From contig JAUSMA010000067.1 in assembly GCA_030645475.1 (NCBI GenBank), positions 102,295-166,294 on the forward strand: 64,000 nt of DNA, read 5' to 3'. Below are positions 16,162 through 26,660 of the stretch, in pieces (position 1 is the first letter of the stretch; every line of letters starts with the position of its first letter). Below the pieces are notes generated by a model. That model was given only the letters and a program-made list of their open reading frames with translations. It did no database searches and was not told the DNA's origin. The translations under genes were made by a program, and so were the position numbers. This DNA comes from Nitrospirota bacterium. Its GTDB lineage: Bacteria > Nitrospirota > Nitrospiria > Nitrospirales > Nitrospiraceae.

Positions 16162-17521
16162 TTCGTTCCTTGAGCTTCGCGTCGATATTAGTATCGGACA
16201 GACTTTCGATGACTAAGGCAAGTACGTCCTCTTGAACAGACACAACCTCGGATACTGGAACTCTAACTGAGTTAAACCGCCACGCGTCTAATTGAAAGAG
16301 CCCCAGGACAGAACCCAGCTCCCTAAAAGCCGCGCGCGCCTGCAGTCGCGCCTTCGTTGACAGCCCCTGCTCCACGAGCTTATTGGCATCACTTCTCAGT
16401 TTCTGAACAGCCGCGAGCGCCATTGGCGTGTTGAAATCATCGTCCAGCGCCTCTCGAAATGCGACTCGGCATTGCTCAATCACTTCGGTCAGCCCCTTGT
16501 CAGCCGAGGATTCTTCTGCTGACTCTGTCAGTCGCGTGAAAAGATCGTAGAATCCATCTAACGCTTGCTTGGCTTCCTTAATGGCGTGATCGGAAAAATC
16601 GAGCGGGCCACGATATTGGGTCGCGAGGAGAAAGTAGCGCAGCATCTCTCCGGCGATATCCTCCGGCCACTCGGATTTATCAAAGATCTCTCTGATCGTG
16701 AAGAAATTCCCCAGGGACTTGGACATCTTCTCATGATTGATTTGCACAAATCCGTTGTGAATCCAGTAGCGCGCAAATTCTTTTCCTGTCGCCCCACATG
16801 ACTGGGCGATTTCGTTTTCGTGATGAGGGAAAATAAGATCCATTCCCCCACCATGAATATCGAACGTCTCACCTAAATGGCGCATCGCCATAGCGGAACA
16901 TTCAATATGCCAGCCCGGTCGCCCTGGCCCCCAAGGACTCTCCCATGACGGCTCGCCCGGCTTGCTGCCCTTCCACAGCGCAAAATCCATCGGATGACGC
17001 TTTCGTTCATCCACATCCACTCGGGCACCGGCCTGCAAATCCTCGAGCTTCCGTTTCGAGAGGCGGCCATAGGCCTGGTACTTTTCAACCTGGAAATAAA
17101 CATCACCGGCCACTGGATAGGCGAGACCTTTCTCAATCAACGTGCCGACCAGCGCAATGATTTCGGCCATATGTTCCGTGGCTTTCGGCTCATTCGTCGC
17201 CCGCCGAATGCCCAGCTTCCCCATGTCCTGATAGTAGGCCTCGATAAATTCAGCGGTAATGACGTCGCAGGACACGCCCCGTTCATGTGCCCGCTTGATA
17301 ATCTTGTCATCCACATCGGTGAAGTTCTTGACGAATTCAACCTGGTAGCCGCTGAACTCCAGATAGCGTCGGATCACATCGAACACGAGCGCGCTCCGCG
17401 CATGACCGATATGGCAATAGTCGTAGACGGTCACGCCACAGACATACATTCGAACGGTCTTCAGCTGGAGCGAGTGAAACGGCTCTTTTTCCCCCGTGAG
17501 TGTGTTGTAGATCGAAAGCAT
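16046..17521 (-). CDS. cysS: Cysteinyl-tRNA synthetase
   Basis: 491 residues, standard length for class I CysRS. The HIGH motif is in YDYCHIGHARS, the KMSKS motif is HEKMSKSLGN (about 267), and zinc ligands are expected from CGVTVY near residue 28 plus the later Cys/His of HIECSAM and FPHHENE. It charges tRNA-Cys with cysteine using ATP. The DedA gene lies immediately upstream (seven bases) and rlmB overlaps the 3' end, so the three are probably co-transcribed. Confidence 0.97.
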   Translation of the reverse strand: MLSIYNTLTGEKEPFHSLQLKTVRMYVCGVTVYDYCHIGHARSALVFDVIRRYLEFSGYQVEFVKNFTDVDDKIIKRAHERGVSCDVITAEFIEAYYQDMGKLGIRRATNEPKATEHMAEIIALVGTLIEKGLAYPVAGDVYFQVEKYQAYGRLSKRKLEDLQAGARVDVDERKRHPMDFALWKGSKPGEPSWESPWGPGRPGWHIECSAMAMRHLGETFDIHGGGMDLIFPHHENEIAQSCGATGKEFARYWIHNGFVQINHEKMSKSLGNFFTIREIFDKSEWPEDIAGEMLRYFLLATQYRGPLDFSDHAIKEAKQALDGFYDLFTRLTESAEESSADKGLTEVIEQCRVAFREALDDDFNTPMALAAVQKLRSDANKLVEQGLSTKARLQARAAFRELGSVLGLFQLDAWRFNSVRVPVSEVVSVQEDVLALVIESLSDTNIDAKLKERNEARKQKYFKKADEIRQFLASRGIVIEDKPDGTSRWKR

Positions 17522-17528
17522 GGGCTGA

Positions 17529-18167
17529 TTACAACTCCGGAGTGATGCGGCGCTTCGGCCAATGGGACCAGAGAAAATAGCCCACCATGAGCGCCAAGCT
17601 CAAGCCGATCACGATGTCGAACTGATGGAAATAGTCTCTCAGATGTTCCCACTCCTGTCCCATTTTTACACCGATATAGGCCAGGAGATAACACCAGGGT
17701 AGCGCACCGAGAAAGGTGAAGAGCACGAACCGATAAATATTCATCCCGGCAATGCCGGCCGGCAACGAGATGAAGGTCCTGACGACTGGGAGCATACGAC
17801 CGAAAAATACCGCTGCCTCGCCATACTTGGCGAACCATCGATCCGCCATCTCGATGTCAGTTCGCGATACCAACATATAGGGTCCGTATCGCTCGACGAA
17901 CGGCCGACCGCCCCACACACCGGCATAGTAGGCCACAATCGACCCAGCGACGTTCCCGAGAGCACCGGCCAACGTCACGCCCCACATCGTGAACTGTCCC
18001 GTCGTCACCAGATACCCGGCAAAAGGCATGATGATTTCGCTGGGCAAAGGAATGCAGGCGCTCTCGATCGCCATGGTAAGGAAAATCCCGGTGTATTCGA
18101 ACCTCGAGATCATCGATACGACGAACCTGCTGAGTTCCGTGATGATCGCTTCGATCAAATGCCCCAC
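17529..18167 (-). CDS. DedA-family inner-membrane protein
   Basis: About 212 residues from a GTG at 18167, five bases after the surE stop and preceded by a GAGGGG sequence. A longer frame to 18248 would overlap surE and is less likely. The sequence has the DedA pattern ESACIPLPSEIIMPFAGYLV, an amphipathic GALGNVAGSIVAYYAGVWGG, the FFGRMLPVVRTFISLPAG motif and several membrane helices. DedA proteins are membrane transporters, with undecaprenyl-phosphate or phospholipid recycling demonstrated for some. Substrate here unknown. Confidence 0.88.
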   Translation of the reverse strand: MGHLIEAIITELSRFVVSMISRFEYTGIFLTMAIESACIPLPSEIIMPFAGYLVTTGQFTMWGVTLAGALGNVAGSIVAYYAGVWGGRPFVERYGPYMLVSRTDIEMADRWFAKYGEAAVFFGRMLPVVRTFISLPAGIAGMNIYRFVLFTFLGALPWCYLLAYIGVKMGQEWEHLRDYFHQFDIVIGLSLALMVGYFLWSHWPKRRITPEL

Positions 18168-18172
18168 AGGAC

Positions 18173-18976
18173 CTAACCCCTCTTCTTGCCCTTTGGCGTT
18201 ACGGCTGCAGTCACCTGACGCGTATCCGGTCGACGCACCGTTTCCCACGTCCGGAATCGATCCAGCACCGCGTGATTGGTCGTATCAAGGTGAATGGGTG
18301 TGAGCGAAACCGCACCTTGCTCCAGCGCCTCATGATCGGCATCTTTGCTTCGGCTCCAGGACACACGAGTCCCGGCGATCCAATAGTACGTCCTACCACG
18401 AGGATCGACTTTCTCGATGATCGGATTGTGAAAGCGCCTGCGGCTGAGACAGGTGACTCGGACTCCGGTGATGGACTTGAACGGCCGATCAGGAATATTC
18501 AGGTTCACCAGCGTTTCATCCGGCAAACCCTCTTTCATAATCAGACGTGCAATACGAACGGCATACCGGGCCCCGGCGTCGAAATAAAAATGCTCCTGCC
18601 CCTCCTGAGAGACAGCCATGGAGGGAATACCGAGAATCGTTCCTTCCATCGCGGCCGACACCGTTCCTGAATACAACACATCGTCGCCGAGATTCACGCC
18701 TCGATTGATTCCCGACACGAGGAGGTCGGGCGGTGCAGGCAGAAGTTTCAGCACGGCCAGATTCACACAATCGACCGGCGTGCCACTGACCGCATAAATC
18801 CGCGGCCCCAACTGCTGCACTCGTAGCGGTTTATGGAGCGTCACCGCATGGGCTGCTGCGGTCCGCTCACGATCCGGCGCCACGACCCATACCTCGCCCA
18901 CCTTGGATAAGGCCTTGGCCAGCGCCGTCAACCCGGGCGAGTGAATCCCATCATCGTTGGTGACTACAATGCGCAT
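18173..18976 (-). CDS. surE: 5'/3'-nucleotidase SurE
   Basis: 267 residues. The N-terminal metal site is MRIVVTNDDGIHSPG (Asp8, Asp9), followed by VVAPDRERTAAAHAVTL and LLVSGINRGVNLGDDVLYSGTVSAAMEG, the conserved SurE segments. The enzyme is a metal-dependent phosphatase of nucleoside monophosphates and short polyphosphate. The Lys/Arg-rich C-terminus is the only unusual part. It is the first gene of a probable surE-dedA-cysS-rlmB unit. The tRNA-Pro gene lies 83 bases upstream on the same strand. Confidence 0.95.
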   Translation of the reverse strand: MRIVVTNDDGIHSPGLTALAKALSKVGEVWVVAPDRERTAAAHAVTLHKPLRVQQLGPRIYAVSGTPVDCVNLAVLKLLPAPPDLLVSGINRGVNLGDDVLYSGTVSAAMEGTILGIPSMAVSQEGQEHFYFDAGARYAVRIARLIMKEGLPDETLVNLNIPDRPFKSITGVRVTCLSRRRFHNPIIEKVDPRGRTYYWIAGTRVSWSRSKDADHEALEQGAVSLTPIHLDTTNHAVLDRFRTWETVRRPDTRQVTAAVTPKGKKRG

Positions 18977-19089
18977 CGTTCCGCCAGAAATAAAAAAGCT
19001 GCCAGCGGCAGCTCTCTGTTTCGGTGTTGAGTGCTGAGAACCGAGTTCACGACTATCCTATTCGTCTCAGTCCTCAGCACTCGATATTT

Positions 19090-19166
19090 TGGTCGGGGCG
19101 AGCCGATTTGAACGGCCGACCACTCGCACCCCAAGCGAGTACGCTACCGGGCTGCGCCACGCCCCG
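19090..19166 (-). tRNA. tRNA-Pro (anticodon GGG)
   Basis: On the minus strand a full cloverleaf is visible: acceptor stem CGGGGCG with CGCCCCG, D-arm with GGTA, anticodon stem CTCGC/GCGAG around the loop TTGGGGT (anticodon GGG), T-loop TTCAAAT, and an encoded CCA end. The gene order ihfA, MerR-like gene, tRNA-Pro is common in bacteria and supports the call. Confidence 0.95.
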
Positions 19167-19264
19167 ACGGGCTCTATGCAATATCACCGACTCCCGCATT
19201 GTCTCCTTGGAAGCGCCCGGAATGCAACCGGCTTGAAAGAGACGAATCGGGACCGTGGGTTCGC

Positions 19265-19609
19265 TTAATACGACTCCAGAATTTTGAGAATCGCCTGGAG
19301 ATTCCCTCTCAGCTTCTGCGCGAGCTCTTTGGGCCGTAGCTGCTGGCTTGCGACCCGGCCTCGCCTGGCCCAATATCGTTTCACCCCTGCAAGGGTATGC
19401 CCCTCTTCATAGAGCATCCGCTTGATCTCCAGCACCGTTTCGACTTCCCGCCTGACATAGAGGCGCTGATTCCCACGACTTTTCTTGGGCTTCAGAAACG
19501 GGAACTCCGACTCCCAGAATCGGAGCACGTAAGCCGGCAGCTCGGCGATCTGGCTCACTTCGCCGATTTTATAAAAAACCTTGCTGCCCAGCCTGGGCTC
19601 GTTCCCCAT
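19265..19609 (-). CDS. MerR-family transcriptional regulator
   Basis: 114 residues. The winged HTH of the MerR family is clear: VFYKIGEVSQIAELPAYVLRFWESEFPFL, then KSRGNQRLYVRREVETVLEIKRMLYEEGHTLAGVKRYW. A short C-terminal helix follows, with no effector domain and no metal-binding cysteines. This short MerR type regularly follows ihfA in bacteria; its targets are not established. The start is 43 bases from the ihfA stop, so the two are probably co-transcribed. Confidence 0.9.
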   Translation of the reverse strand: MGNEPRLGSKVFYKIGEVSQIAELPAYVLRFWESEFPFLKPKKSRGNQRLYVRREVETVLEIKRMLYEEGHTLAGVKRYWARRGRVASQQLRPKELAQKLRGNLQAILKILESY

Positions 19610-19652
19610 GACCGGTCCTCGTGGTGGGATGAGTTAAGGTGAGTGAACGGCG

Positions 19653-19928
19653 CTATGAATTGACGTATTTCTTAAACACTTGACTGGGACGAAAGGTCAC
19701 AACACGGCGTGGCGTGATCCCGATTTCTTCACCCGTTCGAGGATTTCGACCCTTCCGAGCCCCTTTGCTGCGCACCACAAAGTTTCCAAATCCGGCAATC
19801 TTAACCGACTCCCCCTTATGCAACACATCCTTCAACATATTCAACACAAGTTCGACAATATCTGCGGCTTCGTTCTTTGAAATACCGACCTGCTTGTAGA
19901 TTTCGTTCGCGATATCCGCTTTCCTCAT
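19653..19928 (-). CDS. ihfA: Integration host factor alpha / HU-family protein
   Basis: 91 residues, standard HU/IHF length. The core FGNFVVRSKGARKGRNPRTGEEI includes the beta-arm Pro that intercalates into DNA; the rest follows the IHF-alpha pattern (VVTFRPSQVFKKYVN). It bends DNA in the nucleoid and assists promoters, recombination and replication. Assignment as alpha rather than HU rests on the association with the MerR-like gene and tRNA-Pro. A TTGACA element 17 bases from TAACTT lies upstream at 20008-20036. Confidence 0.9.
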   Translation of the reverse strand: MRKADIANEIYKQVGISKNEAADIVELVLNMLKDVLHKGESVKIAGFGNFVVRSKGARKGRNPRTGEEIGITPRRVVTFRPSQVFKKYVNS

Positions 19929-20007
19929 ACTTTCCCCTCCGATGCCTCTACAAGCCTCTCGAACGGTCGGCTCTCAGCCCGACTCGCCCAATGGTCAGTT
20001 TCGCTAT

Positions 20008-20036
20008 AAGTTACGTGAGGTTAGGGGTACTGTCAA
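20008..20036 (-). promoter_or_regulatory. Probable sigma70-type promoter of ihfA
   Basis: On the minus strand TTGACA (20031-20036) is followed after 17 bases by TAACTT (20008-20013). The -35 is perfect and the -10 weak. Transcription would start about 75 bases before ihfA. Confidence 0.4.
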
Positions 20037-20063
20037 GGACAAATATGCAAGACTCACCAGTAT

Positions 20064-21716
20064 TCATGCGTCTTTTGACAGCAACTTGTACTCAATGCTG
20101 TCCGCCAGCGCTTGCCAGCTTGCTTCCATGATGTTCTCGGATACACCGACGGTGCCCCATTTATCCTTATGATCGCCTGATTCGATCAATACCCTAACCT
20201 TGGACTCGGTCCCACGGTTGGCCGACAACACGCGCACTTTATAGTCGAGCAGCTTGACTTCTCGGAGTTGGGGGTAGAATTTCTCCAACGCTTTCCGCAA
20301 CGCATGATCGAGCGCATTGACCGGCCCAGCCCCAACCGCTGCCGCTTGTTCCATCACGTCGCCGACCTTCACCATCACTGTGGCTTCCGACGATGAGGCG
20401 CCATGGTCTTGTTTTTTTTCGATAATCACCCGAAAGCCCAGGAGTTGAAACGGCGACTTGTGGGTCCCCATCGCTTTTCGCATCAGCAACTCAAAGGAAC
20501 CTTCTGCCGCCTCAAATTGGTAACCCTGACTTTCACGCTCCTTCAGCACATCGATTAATTCCTGCAACTTGGCGTGGCTCTTGTCCAATTTGATCCCATA
20601 GGCCTCGACTTTCTCTAGCAATCCACTCCGACCAGCCGCATCCGACACCAACATACGCTGGCGGTTCCCGACTAACCCGGGAATCACATGTTCATAGGTG
20701 GCGGCATTCTTGAGTACAGCATGGATATGGATCCCGCCCTTATGGGCAAACGCCGAATCTCCCACGTACGGCTGATGCGTGTTGGGCATGAGGTTCGCGA
20801 TTTCAGTCACGAATCCAGAAACCCGCTTGAGATGGCTCAACCGCTCTCCCAGCACCACCCGTTTCATCTTCAGTTCAAGATTGGGAATGATCGAACAGAG
20901 ATTGGCATTGCCGCACCGTTCGCCAATCCCGTTAATCGTTCCCTGTACTTGCAGGACACCGGTTTCGATCGCCACCAGGGAGTTCGCGACCGCCATTTCA
21001 CAATCGTTATGCGCGTGAATCCCCAACGGCACGGCACATTCCCGCCGAACGATCTGGCAAATCTCTTTGATCTCCCAGGGCATCGTCCCGCCATTGGTAT
21101 CGCAGAGAATCACCCGCTCGGCACCGGCGGCCACCGCTTGGCGAATCGTCTCCAGCGCATAGTCCGGGTTCGTCTTGTACCCGTCGAAAAAATGCTCCGC
21201 GTCATAGAACAGCCGCCGACCTTTGGAGCGGAGATGGGCCACTGAGTCTCTAATGATTTCCAGGTTCTTCGCGAGGGAAATACCGAGCGCGTCGGTGACG
21301 TGTAATGACCAACTTTTCCCGAAGAGCGTGATGACCTTGGTCTCAGCATCCAACAATGCCTTGATATTAGGGTCGGCCTGTACCGTATTGCTGGCTTTTC
21401 TGGTCGATCCGAATGCCACGACTGTCGCCGTCTGCAACGGGATCGTCTTGATCATCCGGAAGAATTCGATGTCTTTTGGATTCGCGCCGGGCCACCCGCC
21501 TTCAATGAACTGTACGCCAAGCCCGTCTAACTGTTGTGCGACCCGAACCTTATCCTCCGCCGAAAAACTGACATCCTCGGCCTGAGCTCCGTCCCGTAAC
21601 GTGGTGTCGTAGATTTCCAATACTGCCGGCGTTGCGGCAGGAGAAGGCAGACCGGACGATGGGGAAGCGTCAGGCTTGCCTTGTGAGGATCGTAACTGAG
21701 GTGTTTTTCGAGCCAT
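20064..21716 (-). CDS. cimA: (R)-citramalate synthase
   Basis: About 550 residues from the ATG at 21716; a TTG eight codons upstream is possible. The HMGL-like TIM barrel starts with EIYDTTLRDGAQAEDVSFS and has HAHNDCEMAVANSLVAIETG, with metal-binding His residues. The C-terminal part (ANRGTESKVRVLIESGD) is the regulatory LeuA dimerisation domain. Pyruvate and acetyl-CoA are condensed to citramalate, the threonine-independent entry to isoleucine. The length and the GVQFIEGGWPGANPKD segment match the CimA group rather than LeuA. A threonine pathway is encoded right beside it, so both carbon routes coexist. The gene is separated from lysC by 56 bases. Confidence 0.9.
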   Translation of the reverse strand: MARKTPQLRSSQGKPDASPSSGLPSPAATPAVLEIYDTTLRDGAQAEDVSFSAEDKVRVAQQLDGLGVQFIEGGWPGANPKDIEFFRMIKTIPLQTATVVAFGSTRKASNTVQADPNIKALLDAETKVITLFGKSWSLHVTDALGISLAKNLEIIRDSVAHLRSKGRRLFYDAEHFFDGYKTNPDYALETIRQAVAAGAERVILCDTNGGTMPWEIKEICQIVRRECAVPLGIHAHNDCEMAVANSLVAIETGVLQVQGTINGIGERCGNANLCSIIPNLELKMKRVVLGERLSHLKRVSGFVTEIANLMPNTHQPYVGDSAFAHKGGIHIHAVLKNAATYEHVIPGLVGNRQRMLVSDAAGRSGLLEKVEAYGIKLDKSHAKLQELIDVLKERESQGYQFEAAEGSFELLMRKAMGTHKSPFQLLGFRVIIEKKQDHGASSSEATVMVKVGDVMEQAAAVGAGPVNALDHALRKALEKFYPQLREVKLLDYKVRVLSANRGTESKVRVLIESGDHKDKWGTVGVSENIMEASWQALADSIEYKLLSKDA

Positions 21717-21772
21717 AAAAAATGTACGGGAGCAGGACAATCCTGACTGAAACTCACAGCATCAAAAATTCG

Positions 21773-23014
21773 TTACTTCGCGGCCCGGTCCACGGCCAGC
21801 GGCTGATCCAACCCAAAGGCGGTATGTAGCGAACGCATGGCAAGCTCCACATACTTTTCATCGATGACACAGGAGATCTTGATCTCCGACGTGCTGATCA
21901 TAAGAATATTCACACCTTCCCCCGACAGCACATCGAACATCTTGGCCGCAACGCCCGAATGGGAACGCATCCCGACGCCGACCAGCGAGACCTTCGCAAT
22001 CGCCTCGGTCACAGCGACTGATTTGGCATCAATCCCTTTTGCCACGTCCTGAATCAGCGGTAGCGCTTTCTTGATATCGACCCGTGGAATCGTGAAGGAA
22101 ATATCGGTCATCCCGGACTGGCCCATATTCTGGATGATCATATCAACATTGATGTGGGCCTTCGCCACCGGCCCAAAGACTTTCGATGCAATACCTGGTT
22201 TATCCGGCACGCCCACAATCGTGATTTTCGCCTGATTCCGGTCGCCGGTCACTCCCGACACCGCGACCGCTTCCATGTCCTCATCTTCACGCGTCACGAG
22301 CGTCCCCTTTCCTTCTTTGAAGCTGGAATTCACCTCCACCGGCACATTGAACTTTGCGGCAAATTCGACGGAGCGGCTCTGCAGCACCTTGGCGCCCAGA
22401 CTAGCCATTTCCAACATTTCCTCATAGGAAATCTTGTCGATGCGTTGAGCCGCCGGCACGATATTGGGGTCCGATGTATAGACACCGTCGACGTCTGTAA
22501 AGATGATGCATCGATCGGCCTTCAGCGCGGCTGCTAACGCAACGGCCGTGAGATCGGAGCCTCCGCGCCCCAGCGTCGTGACATCCGACTGCTCGTTGAT
22601 CCCTTGAAAACCGGCAACCACCGGGATAACCCCGTTGAGCAGAGCCTCTCGAATTCGATCGGCGCTCACCCTGGTAATCCTGGCTTTCGTATGGGCACTG
22701 TCGGTCATAATTCCGACTTGACGGCCCGTAAACGATTGGGCATCGAGTCCCCTGGCCCGCAAGGCCATCGCCAATAAGGCAATCGTCACCCGCTCTCCGG
22801 TCGACAACAGCATATCGAGTTCACGATCGTCCGGCAGTGGAGTGACTTCATGCGCCAACCGAAGCAGCCGATCCGTCTCGCCGCTCATCGCGGACAGCAC
22901 CACCACGACACGATGGCCATCCTTATGTGCTCGCTCGACACGTTCGGCCACACAACGGATCCGCTCGATCGTACCGACGGAAGTCCCTCCATATTTCTGG
23001 ACAATCAGCGCCAC
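21773..23014 (-). CDS. lysC: Aspartate kinase
   Basis: 413 residues, the length of class II aspartokinases. The N-terminal kinase site is KYGGTSVG (residues 7-14), with [16 protein letters not shown] as the nucleotide-binding segment. Two ACT domains follow from about residue 265 ([24 protein letters not shown] and [30 protein letters not shown]), so feedback inhibition by lysine and/or threonine is expected. The first committed step of the aspartate family takes place in the cytoplasm. The start is five bases after the upstream ApgM-like stop, in the operon alaC-hom-thrC-apgM-like-lysC. Confidence 0.96.
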   Translation of the reverse strand: MALIVQKYGGTSVGTIERIRCVAERVERAHKDGHRVVVVLSAMSGETDRLLRLAHEVTPLPDDRELDMLLSTGERVTIALLAMALRARGLDAQSFTGRQVGIMTDSAHTKARITRVSADRIREALLNGVIPVVAGFQGINEQSDVTTLGRGGSDLTAVALAAALKADRCIIFTDVDGVYTSDPNIVPAAQRIDKISYEEMLEMASLGAKVLQSRSVEFAAKFNVPVEVNSSFKEGKGTLVTREDEDMEAVAVSGVTGDRNQAKITIVGVPDKPGIASKVFGPVAKAHINVDMIIQNMGQSGMTDISFTIPRVDIKKALPLIQDVAKGIDAKSVAVTEAIAKVSLVGVGMRSHSGVAAKMFDVLSGEGVNILMISTSEIKISCVIDEKYVELAMRSLHTAFGLDQPLAVDRAAK

Positions 23015-23019
23015 GGTCG

Positions 23020-24261
23020 TCAGGATCCTCTTGCGAATAATCGCACGATGAACTTCGTCGCATCACGAGACGGCACGGTCGAAGCCTGAGCATCGGCTTC
23101 GATAAATCTCCGTCCGGCTCCCACAGAGGGAGCCACCGTACTGTCACAATAGGCGAAAAACCCGGGACCTTCTGCAGCCTGACCTTGTTGCACGTTGCCG
23201 GAATCGCAGAAGGCCACGATACGATGGGAGCCCAATTTGGCCAGCCCTTCGAGCAGCGGCCCGACCAGCTCGCGATCGATCGCTTCGATCGCCTTCACCT
23301 TCGCTGCGACATCCGACCCATAGAGCACCTCGTCAGGCAACTCCACATGCACGTAGGCAAAATCTTTTTTGACGAGTTCCTCCAGGGCAACCGCCGCCTG
23401 GGTACGAAGATCTGCACCGGCCAATCGCGAGCCATCTACAGCTTCAAGCCCGGCCATGATGCCAAGGCCGCGGTGGACATCGCTCTGAGAGACCACGACA
23501 CCGGCCATCTTGAATCGTTCAGAAAGGCTTGGCCAGAACAGGGCACGGCCTTCGCCCCAGAGCCAGAGACAATTGGCCGGCTTCTGTCCCGCCGCACTCC
23601 GTTCTTCGTTGAGGGGATGATCACGCAAAATCTGAAACGACGCGTCCATGAGCTTCCAGAGAAAATCCGCTCCCTCTCCCGTCGGCAAGGCATCGGCAAT
23701 CGGTCGACCAACCAATAATTGTGGATCCGTACAGACGGCTCGTGACTTCCCATTGCCCCACACCATGAGATGACGATGGCCTAATCCGGGATAGAACTGA
23801 ATCATCTCAGACCCGAGCTGCTCATTGATCGCCTCAATCAATTCGCGAGCCTCTTCAGTCGAAATCAGGCCGGCGGTCGCATCGTCCATCACCACATGCG
23901 GCCCCAGTTTCTTGATCTCGTTTAATCCACCTTTGCTCCCGGACTGCACGTCTGCCCGCAACGTGACCATCGTGCAGCGATAGGCCACATCCTGCTCGCC
24001 GACGGCAACCCCCAGACTGGCTGCCTCGAACGGGCCGGGACCTTGGTAGTATTTTTTGGGGTCGTATCCGAGAATGGCCGTCCCCATCAATCCGCTCCCA
24101 CGCCGATGATGCTCAGGCGACGAGGCTAGGAGTCCAAGCTCCCCGGCTTGCGCGAGGCGATCGAGGTGAGGAGTTGAGGCCACCTGAAGAGGAGTCCGTC
24201 CGCCCAATTCCTGCCGAGAATGGTCTGCCATCCCGTCGGCATGGAGAATCACATATTTCAT
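23020..24261 (-). CDS. ApgM-like phosphomutase-fold protein, possible homoserine kinase
   Basis: 413 residues, the full length of archaeal-type cofactor-independent phosphoglycerate mutases (alkaline-phosphatase superfamily). Asp9 in HADG and Ser56 in RRGSGLMG correspond to a metal ligand and the phosphorylated serine. However, the usual DEAGHDG segment reads DEVLYGSD (310-317), with Tyr in place of His, and the DH motif reads DSGN (353-356). As I align it, three metal-binding His residues are absent. The gene lies between thrC and lysC next to hom, and no thrB is present. A phosphomutase-like family is known to act as homoserine kinase in Desulfovibrio-type bacteria, so that role is likely. 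Glycolytic phosphoglycerate mutase is the alternative. Confidence 0.75.
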   Translation of the reverse strand: MKYVILHADGMADHSRQELGGRTPLQVASTPHLDRLAQAGELGLLASSPEHHRRGSGLMGTAILGYDPKKYYQGPGPFEAASLGVAVGEQDVAYRCTMVTLRADVQSGSKGGLNEIKKLGPHVVMDDATAGLISTEEARELIEAINEQLGSEMIQFYPGLGHRHLMVWGNGKSRAVCTDPQLLVGRPIADALPTGEGADFLWKLMDASFQILRDHPLNEERSAAGQKPANCLWLWGEGRALFWPSLSERFKMAGVVVSQSDVHRGLGIMAGLEAVDGSRLAGADLRTQAAVALEELVKKDFAYVHVELPDEVLYGSDVAAKVKAIEAIDRELVGPLLEGLAKLGSHRIVAFCDSGNVQQGQAAEGPGFFAYCDSTVAPSVGAGRRFIEADAQASTVPSRDATKFIVRLFARGS

Positions 24262-24283
24262 CGAAGCCCTGCTCGCATTGTAT

Positions 24284-25342
24284 CTACACCCTTAAAAGAC
24301 GAGCGACATCCTCCCGCGTCGCTCTAACGGTTTTCGGTTGGACCGATACACTGATCGCCGTATCGGCATCTTTCAATCCATGGCCCGTCAAAGTGCAGAC
24401 AACGATCTCGCCTTCATGAAGCCCGCCCTGCTTGCTCAACTTTATGACGCCGGCAACCGATGCGGCGGATGCCGGCTCACAGAAGACGCCTTCCGTCGCC
24501 GCCACCACCCGATAGGCCTGAAGGATTTCTTCGTCCGTCACCGAATCGATTGCCCCGGACGATTCCTTCACGGCATCCAACGCCGATTGCCAGCTAGCCG
24601 GATTACCGATCCTGATCGCCGTGGCCACGGTCTGCGGATTCTCCACGATGTGGCCCAGCACGATGGGCGCCGCACCGGACGCCTGGAACCCAATCATGCG
24701 AGGCAGTCTTGTGGATTGATTGGCCGCACGGTATTCCTGGTATCCCTTCCAATAGGCGGTAATGTTGCCGGCGTTCCCGACCGGCAGCACATGAATGGTC
24801 GGGGCATCGCCAAGCTGATCGCAGACCTCCATCGCGGCGGTTTTCTGCCCCTCGATCCGATAGGGATTGAGCGAGTTGACCAGCTCGATGTGGTGGCTCA
24901 CCGACAATTCCTTCACGATAGTCAAGGCCTGATCGAAATTTCCTTCAATCTGAATGACCGTGGCTTGATGCATCATGGCCTGAGACAACTTGCCCATCGC
25001 AATCTTCCCGGCAGGAATCAATACATAGACCGCCAGCCCAGCCCTCGCGCCATAGGCTGCGGCAGAAGCAGACGTATTCCCTGTGGAGGCACAAATCACC
25101 GCCTTAGCACCGGACTCAACGGCCTTTGAGATTGCCATCGTCATGCCGCGGTCCTTAAACGATCCTGTGGGATTCGCACCTTCGATTTTGAGATAGAGGT
25201 CGATGCCCGGAGCGATCTGCTTGGCCAGCCTGGTCGCCCGAATGAGCGGCGTGTTGCCTTCACCAAGCGTCACCACGGGAGTACGTTCAGTCACGGGAAG
25301 AAACTTCCGATATTCTTCGATTAAGCCACGCCAGCGTATCAT
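24284..25342 (-). CDS. thrC: Threonine synthase
   Basis: 352 residues, the short (class I-like) type. PLP binds at Lys63 in [12 protein letters not shown]. Phosphate-binding loops are [13 protein letters not shown] and [11 protein letters not shown]. It converts O-phosphohomoserine to threonine, so an O-phosphohomoserine-forming kinase must exist; the ApgM-like neighbour 22 bases downstream is the candidate. hom lies four bases upstream. Confidence 0.96.
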   Translation of the reverse strand: MIRWRGLIEEYRKFLPVTERTPVVTLGEGNTPLIRATRLAKQIAPGIDLYLKIEGANPTGSFKDRGMTMAISKAVESGAKAVICASTGNTSASAAAYGARAGLAVYVLIPAGKIAMGKLSQAMMHQATVIQIEGNFDQALTIVKELSVSHHIELVNSLNPYRIEGQKTAAMEVCDQLGDAPTIHVLPVGNAGNITAYWKGYQEYRAANQSTRLPRMIGFQASGAAPIVLGHIVENPQTVATAIRIGNPASWQSALDAVKESSGAIDSVTDEEILQAYRVVAATEGVFCEPASAASVAGVIKLSKQGGLHEGEIVVCTLTGHGLKDADTAISVSVQPKTVRATREDVARLLRV

Positions 25343-25346
25343 CGCA

Positions 25347-26660
25347 TCACTCGTCCTTGCCTTCGACGCGAATCAACGTCGTCGGCTCTGAAATAAACGC
25401 CATCTGATTGATCGCCCGCAACGCCGTTTGGACATCGCGCTCTGTCGCGGTATGGGTCTTGATCACGACTGGAACCGTCTGTCCTTCGCGTCGCCCCTGT
25501 TGGAGAACCGACGAAATACTGATGCCGCACCGGCCCAGTTCCCCTGCAATCTGCGACAACACCCCGGGGCGGTCCAGGACCATAAACCGGAGGTAATAGA
25601 GCGAGCTGATCTCTTCCATCGGCCGCATACGAAGCGGACGCCGCTGGTCCTGCTTGAATGAGGCGGGCGGCACTCGCCCAGCCGCTCCCTGTAACTGATT
25701 ACGCGCGATGGCGATGAGATCGCCGACCACCGCACTGCCCGTCGGCATGGACCCCGCACCACGGCCATAGAGCACCACATCCCCCACCGCATCGCCGACG
25801 AGTTGAATCGCGTTGTAGACCCCTTCGACTTGAGCGATCGGAGACGAAGACGGCAGCATCGTCGGATGCACTCGGGCCTCAATTTCGTTGCCCACCAACT
25901 TGGCAATGCCGAGCAGCTTGATCGTACAGCCGAACTCTTTGGCGTACGCGATATCGAGAGGCGTAATATGCGTGATCCCCTCGGTGTACACTTCTTTCAC
26001 ATTCACCGGTGTTCCATAGGCCAGCGCCACCAGGATCGCCAGCTTATGTGCCGAATCGATACCGGCGACATCGAAGGTCGGATCCGCTTCGGCATAACCG
26101 GCCTTCTTCGCTTCGTCGAGGACCGCCTCAAAGCTCTGACCTTCATGGGTCATACGCGAGAGAATGTAATTGGCCGTCCCGTTGATGATCCCATAAATGG
26201 ATTGGATCGTGTTGGCCGCCAGCCCCTCTCGCAAGGCCTGGATGACGGGAATCCCCCCTCCCACGCTCGCTTCGAAACCCAGGTCGACTCCCTTGCTGGA
26301 CGCCGCGGCAAATATCTCTTCTCCATGTATCGCCAGTAAGGCCTTATTCGCCGTGACGACATGTTTCCCGGCTGCAATGGATTCCAGAATGATGCGTTTG
26401 GCAAAGTCGCAGCCTCCAACCAACTCCACGACGATGTCGATCGAGGGATCGTTCAGAATCTGCTTCGCATCGGTCGTGAGGAGGCCGGGCGGCAGGGTCA
26501 GCCCACGGTCGCGCGTCACATCAAGGTCCGCAATCCGAACGAGCTCGATCGGCACACCAACCCGGCGGCTGATCAAGGCGGCATTCTCCAAGAGGATCTT
26601 CGCGACGCCCGTCCCAACCGTGCCAAATCCAATGATGCCGACGCTCACACGCGAGATCAT
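25347..26660 (-). CDS. hom: Homoserine dehydrogenase
   Basis: 437 residues. The Rossmann NAD(P) site is [15 protein letters not shown]. Catalytic-domain segments are [37 protein letters not shown] and [22 protein letters not shown]-terminal ACT domain ([20 protein letters not shown]) implies threonine feedback. It reduces aspartate semialdehyde to homoserine. The start overlaps the alaC stop by four bases (translational coupling). Confidence 0.96.
   Translation of the reverse strand: MISRVSVGIIGFGTVGTGVAKILLENAALISRRVGVPIELVRIADLDVTRDRGLTLPPGLLTTDAKQILNDPSIDIVVELVGGCDFAKRIILESIAAGKHVVTANKALLAIHGEEIFAAASSKGVDLGFEASVGGGIPVIQALREGLAANTIQSIYGIINGTANYILSRMTHEGQSFEAVLDEAKKAGYAEADPTFDVAGIDSAHKLAILVALAYGTPVNVKEVYTEGITHITPLDIAYAKEFGCTIKLLGIAKLVGNEIEARVHPTMLPSSSPIAQVEGVYNAIQLVGDAVGDVVLYGRGAGSMPTGSAVVGDLIAIARNQLQGAAGRVPPASFKQDQRRPLRMRPMEEISSLYYLRFMVLDRPGVLSQIAGELGRCGISISSVLQQGRREGQTVPVVIKTHTATERDVQTALRAINQMAFISEPTTLIRVEGKDE

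Noticed and set aside
24338..25129. Forward 263-codon frame inside thrC
   Set aside because: Complement of thrC, rich in Arg/His, no start signal.
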